Of a stretch of 64,000 nt of DNA, positions 59,223-64,000 are shown one piece after another. Made by a program: the position numbers and the translations under genes. Within the stretch, counting starts at the first letter, position 1. Every line of letters starts with the position of its first letter. The stretch is from Buddleja alternifolia (taxonomy: Eukaryota; Streptophyta; Magnoliopsida; Lamiales; Scrophulariaceae): the NCBI GenBank assembly GCA_019426215.1, contig CM033399.1, forward strand, positions 21,771,022-21,835,021. Reading direction: 5' to 3'. The notes under the pieces were generated by a model. That model was not told where the DNA came from. It saw nothing but the letters and a program-made list of their open reading frames with translations, and made no database searches.

Positions 59223-60230
59223 TATAAGATATTGTGTTTAATTAAAAAAATAAATTCTTAACCCGTTTGGATAAAATATGACCATGTAGCTTATTGGATG
59301 TTATTAAGACAATGTTGTAATAAAGATAGTATAAAACAATAGTTCATTAGGATGTTCAAAATATAAGTTAGGAATCCTAACTTATCTTTTAGGAGTTCAT
59401 GAGGTCATAACATTACATTTTAGGAGTTTATAAGATTTTATTCTAATTTTTTATCAAATACTTTCTATCTTGTCAGCTCTCACACATCTTATAACACGTT
59501 TTATGGAACTCATAGGCTCGCTAGAACACGAACGAAATTTTAAGTACATAAAAATAATTTACAAAAATTTCACTAAATTTTTGCTCTTACTCTTATGGGT
59601 GTTTTACATTTTTAATTTTATTGGCAGTTAGTTTTGGACTATGACGACTTGATAAAAGTTTCTATTTGGAGTGACCAAATAAGAAGTGATAACAAAAAGT
59701 ACGAATCATTTAATGCAAGGTAACCACATATACCAATATTTTTTATTAGTGACACAATTTTTTTTAATAGATTGCAATTTTCTATAAGCCCCTTGACATT
59801 GAAGCTGCACTTTCTGTCATAGGCTTGGAATGAGTGGCGAGATTGCCAATCCACCTTTATTTCTCCTGGGACTTCTAAGATTCCAAGCCACTTGTACTAC
59901 CTGTTTGGGAGGCCATTTGAAACAAAAGACAAAAAGAGACGTTGAACGACAGAGAAAAAGCAAGAGAACTATATTTGCAAATAAGATCTCATGTTAGAAA
60001 GTAATATATCGTACCTTCTTAAAAATAGAAACAAAGATCCTTACAGAAATGTTATCGATAGGATTTTAATCGAGCCATCCGTTTTCCTATGGATGTCACT
60101 TGTGTTTGGATTGTATGATTTGAAAGCCATGGGTTTCAAAATCATCAAATAACTCATTGAGTTTGTTTGAATGATTTCAAGTTACAATGGATTTCAAATC
60201 CTTCAAAAATTATTTTAAGTTATTTTTTCG
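59223..60230 (+). pseudogene. PES-like acyltransferase pseudogene, unit 4, 3' part
   Basis: It continues the unit interrupted at 24131 and 31094. Spacer sequence matches 21390-21960 of unit 3. Exon blocks: about 59830-59935 (PSHLYYLFGRPFETKD in one frame) and about 59936-60110 (NDREKARELYLQIRSHVRK, then NKDPYRNVIDR in another frame), the C-terminal region of the enzyme family. Frame breaks are present. The following bases to 60230 match the tails of units 1 and 3. Confidence 0.7.
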
Positions 60231-60715
60231 GCACCAAACGGTATAGCGTGACGGAGAAAAAGATGCGCATGGTTGCTTTTTTGATAAATCATTTGAAGTC
60301 AAACTTGCTTTGAATTGGATTCCCATCTTTATTGTCTCATATATTGAAGTAGTTATATTCTGCAAATGTTGCTTCAAGCCTTCCAAGTTTGTTCTCAAAA
60401 AATTATGGCAAAATTATTTATTTTATTCACAATTCGGAATATGAAAAGATGCATGCTATACATTTACGTGCTTGATGCGACCATACGATCGTTGGCCACG
60501 GTCGTATGCTACGCAATCAATTTGAGCGTCAATGCATCCCAAGCACTCGTGGGCGCTCGTAAGCACTCAAGTATTTGGACGTTGCTGTGCACCAATATTT
60601 TAAAACGAGATCGGTGATTGAACCAGACAATTTATTGGGTCACTGGGTTACTGGTTCAACCGGTTTGACCGGTGTAAAAAAGTCAGTTGACCCGTAATAT
60701 ATATATATATATATG
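60231..60715. other. Unassigned sequence with palindromes
   Basis: Bases 60231-60368 match 2752-2890 in the same direction. Near 60479-60516 is an inverted repeat (GCGACCATACGA with TCGTATGCTACGC). Near 60645-60675 is GGTTCAACCGGTTTGACCGG, a motif often met in plant repeats, followed by a (TA)n run. An 83-codon open frame (60366-60617) has no recognisable features. Confidence 0.35.
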
Positions 60716-61199
60716 TATGAATCAAATATATCCCATTACATTTGGTAAGATATAAGATCCAATCTACACCATTGATACCGTTTGATCCCAAGGTCCGGAT
60801 TTAACTCCATTTTTCAGATTGTATAATTTTTTTTTAATGATGGCAGGGGCATTTTAGTTAATGAACGTAACAAACTCATGCAAATATCATGCAGGATCAA
60901 AATAAAATCTCACTCATTGCGCCATAACAGATTCTTTTCTCCAATTCATTTTTTCTTTCCAATTACAATTCGATCAGTTCACAGAACGTAACAATTTGAT
61001 TCACAGAACGTAAAATATTTACATTATTCATCATCAAACTCAATTAATCATCAAACTCGATTCATCATCATCGTCAATTCATCATCATCGTCAATTCTGC
61101 ATTTTCTCCTCCATTATCAACAGGTTTTGATTACAAACTCAGTATACATTAGCTTGTAAATCACAAATACATATAATCATCATCAATTCCCTATTTGAA

Positions 61200-61558
61200 T
61201 CCACTATACAGTAGCTAATAAAACAAAATATAGTACATGAGTGGTGATATACAGTGTGGTATTAGTGTCATCACAATTAGTGATTTTAAATCATCATACA
61301 GTAGCTTATAAACCATTATACAGTAAATACAACGGTAATATACAGTGTGTGATTAGGGACATATAATTAGTGATTTCAAACCATTATACAGTATCTTATA
61401 AACAACTATATAGTATGTTATAACACATTATACAGTATCTTATAACCCATTATACAGTGTGTGTTTATACATCATACAGTTACAATCTTATAAACTATTA
61501 TACAATATCTTATAACCTAGTATACAGTATCATATAAACCAATATACAATATCATATA
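61200..61558. repeat. TATACAGTA-type tandem repeat, left part
   Basis: Units of about 20 bp around ATTATACAGTATCTTATAAAC, imperfect, with AGCTAATAAA variants. Continues after the solo LTR at 63228. Confidence 0.75.
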
Positions 61559-63227
61559 TGTTAGGAATCCCGTACAGAAAATTGGAGAATTGCAGCAGAA
61601 GATTCGAGGATTCCTACCGGTAGATCACAAAAATAGATTTGATGGATTTTTTATGGGTTTCGCGAAATTTAGAATAAATAAACATACCCTTTCGATTCGT
61701 TTATTGATTCTGCAGAACAGCAATCCTCCAAGGGCTCCTGTCTCTAAAGCTTCAAGCGAAACGAGCCTTCCAAAGATCCCGAAACTCCTCCTTTTCTTGC
61801 TAGAGTGGACGGCTAGAGAGGAGAGAGGGGAGAGAGTTCTTTTCTTTTTGTGTTGTGTAATCGGATTAGTTACCTTGTCACTTAGGGTTTTGTTCCACTG
61901 TAGGAATCCTCTTTAAACTCAACAAGCTTGTGGAACAACTTGGAGGCTACTCCAAGAAAACCTAGAGTGGCCGCCCCTTAGGGCTTTCTTTTGGACTGGG
62001 TGGGCTTTTAATTTGCTTGTGCAATTTCTAGCCCATCTATATATATTTAAATTTAAATCCAATTTAAATATAATATATACTATTAATTAATTCCAATTAA
62101 TTAATATACTAATTAAATAATTTAATCTAATCTAATTAAATTAATTATTTAATTAATTAATTTAATCTAATTAAATCAATCACTCCATTTAATTCTTTCT
62201 AAAAGATTTACACAAAAAGATACATCCCGCTCGTTTCTTATAGCGCGACTCTTTAAGTTCGTCTGAATTGGCAAAGGGAGGAATTACCTAAGGATGTGAG
62301 TGTCACCTAGCCAGACCCATGGACTCACATCGTAACCCAATTGAGTACGAAATGAATGAATCATTTTACGAACCTCTTGATCATAAATGTCATATGAGTA
62401 TAAGCCCTTCACTGACGTATCCCGATCAAGTGAGAGTCATGAAAAATGTCAAACTCACTAAACTTGATATTGTGCATTAGATTATAGCATAATGAAATTA
62501 CTAAACTACCCTCAATGTCCCACACGAGTTAGTTGTTTATGCTTTGGCCAAAGACTTATAATTTCATTAGCCTATAATCGCACAGGATACTTTCTCGTTT
62601 ACTATCGAGACAGTGAATCCCATCTTGGTGATCACTGATCAACTGCTACTTGTCTTATTGATATCGCACTTCGAGGTCGACCCCACCGACGGGTGATATG
62701 GGCCTAACTACTCTGGTAACAGATCCAATAATACAAGCACATTGATCATGAACCCTCAGGTGTAAGACTCACGCATACTATTATGATCAGTAATCCAATC
62801 ATTGACAGTCACTGAGTAAATACCCATGTGATCGGATTACTACGAGCCGTGTTCGAATATGTCAATTCCATTGACATATCTATGATACTTGCTCCCACTA
62901 TCCCTATCGTGTTCGACTGGCACTCATCATCAAAGCATGTGTCATACAAGTCGAATCTTAATGCCCAATTAAGATTCTTTGACTGCGAACCCTTTTAAGT
63001 GATAAGGTGTAAGACTCTTCCCATGCCACATCTTTATTCCATAAAGGGCAAAGAGTCAAACCTTTATTCACATGGACTATATGTTCAATACTTATTTAGA
63101 TGCCATAAAGATTTATATGAACAAAATACAGATGCCTTTATTAATTTTATTTCAATAGTTTGTACAACATAATAAGATACCCTAATCTAACTATTTGTCC
63201 TCATTGGCATCTAGGGCATACCTAACA
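61559..63227 (-). mobile_element. Solo LTR, family A, minus orientation
   Basis: 1,669 bp, TGTTAGGAATCC to GGCATACCTAACA, with perfect TSD ATATA (61554-61558 and 63228-63232). Homologous along its length to 593-1865, in the same orientation. It carries a 108-codon open frame (61590-61916) near the U5 end, with no recognised domain, which I do not count as a gene. Confidence 0.9.
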
Positions 63228-63600
63228 ATATAACACATTATACAGTGAATACAATAGCTAATAAACATTATACAATAGCTAATTAATCCATTATACAATA
63301 GCTAATAAACAAATATACAGTAAATACAATGGTGATATACAGTGTGTGATTAGTGACATACAATTAATGATTTCAAACCATTATACAGTATCTTATAAAC
63401 CACTATACGGTATATTATAACACATTATACAATATCTTATAACCAATTATATATAGTGTGTGTGTGTATACATCATACAGCTACAATCTTATAAACCATT
63501 ATGCAGTATCTTATAACCCAGTATACAGTATCATATAACCCATTATCCAGTGTGTGTTTATACATCATACAGTTACAATACACCAACTAATTTAACAATA
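63228..63600. repeat. TATACAGTA-type tandem repeat, right part
   Basis: Same 20-bp family as 61200-61558 (CATTATACAGTATCTTATAACC), interrupted by a short TGTGTGTGTA run. The two arrays were one before the LTR inserted. Confidence 0.75.
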
Positions 63601-64000
63601 ACCAATTGGAATGCGTTTTGTGGTGACAATCGAAGGAAGTATAGGTTTAATATGCTTCTATAATTTGATTGAGTTAATTTTGGCAACAAGTTGAGAGATT
63701 GTAGGGGAGATTTTGTGCGTTTCAATTTGAGAGATTTTAGGGAGATGTTGTGCCCATTTTTTTGGGTATGTAGATGTTGTATAATGACGTCATTTGACTG
63801 TTATACCCCTGATCCAATTGAAATCAACTTTTCCGTGGACTGTTGGATTTAATGGATCCAATGGTGTGTAAATTGGGTCTTATATTTTATCTAATATAGG
63901 GTGTGTATTGGATCTTGACCCTATATATATATATATATGTATGTATATACACAAGGATTAAAATTTTGTTTTGATGATAAGTTTCGAGTTTTTAAACATA

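Larger units (their letters stand above)
60716..63925. mobile_element. TIR element between (TA)n tracts, with tandem-repeat core, split by a solo LTR
   Basis: Left end (60716-60840) and right end (63800-63925) are imperfect inverted repeats: the left AAGATATAAGATCCAATCTA corresponds to the complement of AAATTGGGTCTTATATTTTA on the right. Both outer flanks are ATATATAT runs, so the target duplication cannot be defined. The interior has AT-rich tandem repeats and no coding signal. The superfamily is not assigned. Confidence 0.55.

Noticed and set aside
61590..61916. 108-codon frame in the family A solo LTR
   Set aside because: Not conserved in the homologous LTR at 593-1865 and has no recognisable domain.

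Overview
The window is nuclear DNA of a seed plant, probably a eudicot. It is AT-rich, its only host-gene remnants resemble the plant-specific phytyl ester synthase (PES) family, and nearly everything else is plant transposable elements. The elements are Sirevirus-like Ty1/copia retrotransposons with tRNA-iMet primer sites, CACTA, hAT, Harbinger-like and Mutator-like elements, and solo LTRs. No intact host gene and no RNA gene was found.

Layout. Bases 1-1865 hold the U5-side leader, primer site and LTR of a minus-strand element (family A). A plus-strand family A solo LTR follows at 3136-4852. From about 4990 to 24131, and again at 59830-60130, lie four broken, head-to-tail copies of a PES-like acyltransferase gene. 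Unit 1 contains a foldback MITE (6493-6775) and a gypsy-type solo LTR (6971-8199). Unit 3 is split by a family A solo LTR (15164-20772), which is itself split by a rearranged Sirevirus derivative, B1 (15894-19891). Unit 4 is split by CACTA elements (24132-30945) and by the Sirevirus B2 (31095-59222).

CACTA2 (25168-30740) carries a 12-exon decayed gene encoding a DUF8039-like region and a C-terminal ULP1-type cysteine protease. B2 is broken by a hAT element (39747-40582) and by a second, almost full-length Sirevirus, C (41656-56484), which in turn holds a Harbinger-like MITE (44245-45188). Most insertions have recognisable target-site duplications, so the order of events can be read. The right end (60716-63925) is a TIR element with a TATACAGTA-type tandem repeat, split by another family A solo LTR (61559-63227, TSD ATATA).

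How the parts relate. B2 and C have gag, protease, integrase, RT and RNase H on the minus strand. Both also have an 810-860 bp spacer and then a third coding region (ORF3) of about 4.2 kb before the 3' LTR. ORF3 is recognisably homologous between these two diverged elements. In B2 it shows two well-formed 79-81 nt introns, and in both elements TATA-like sequence lies upstream of it. At the gag/pol boundary of both elements a stop codon sits in a short segment flanked by GGTACC repeats. The segment is 39 nt in C and 37 nt in B2, yet omitting it would join the two frames in each. B1 ends in inverted copies of the same U5 terminus yet has a perfect 5-bp TSD. These points are the best candidates for undescribed biology here.
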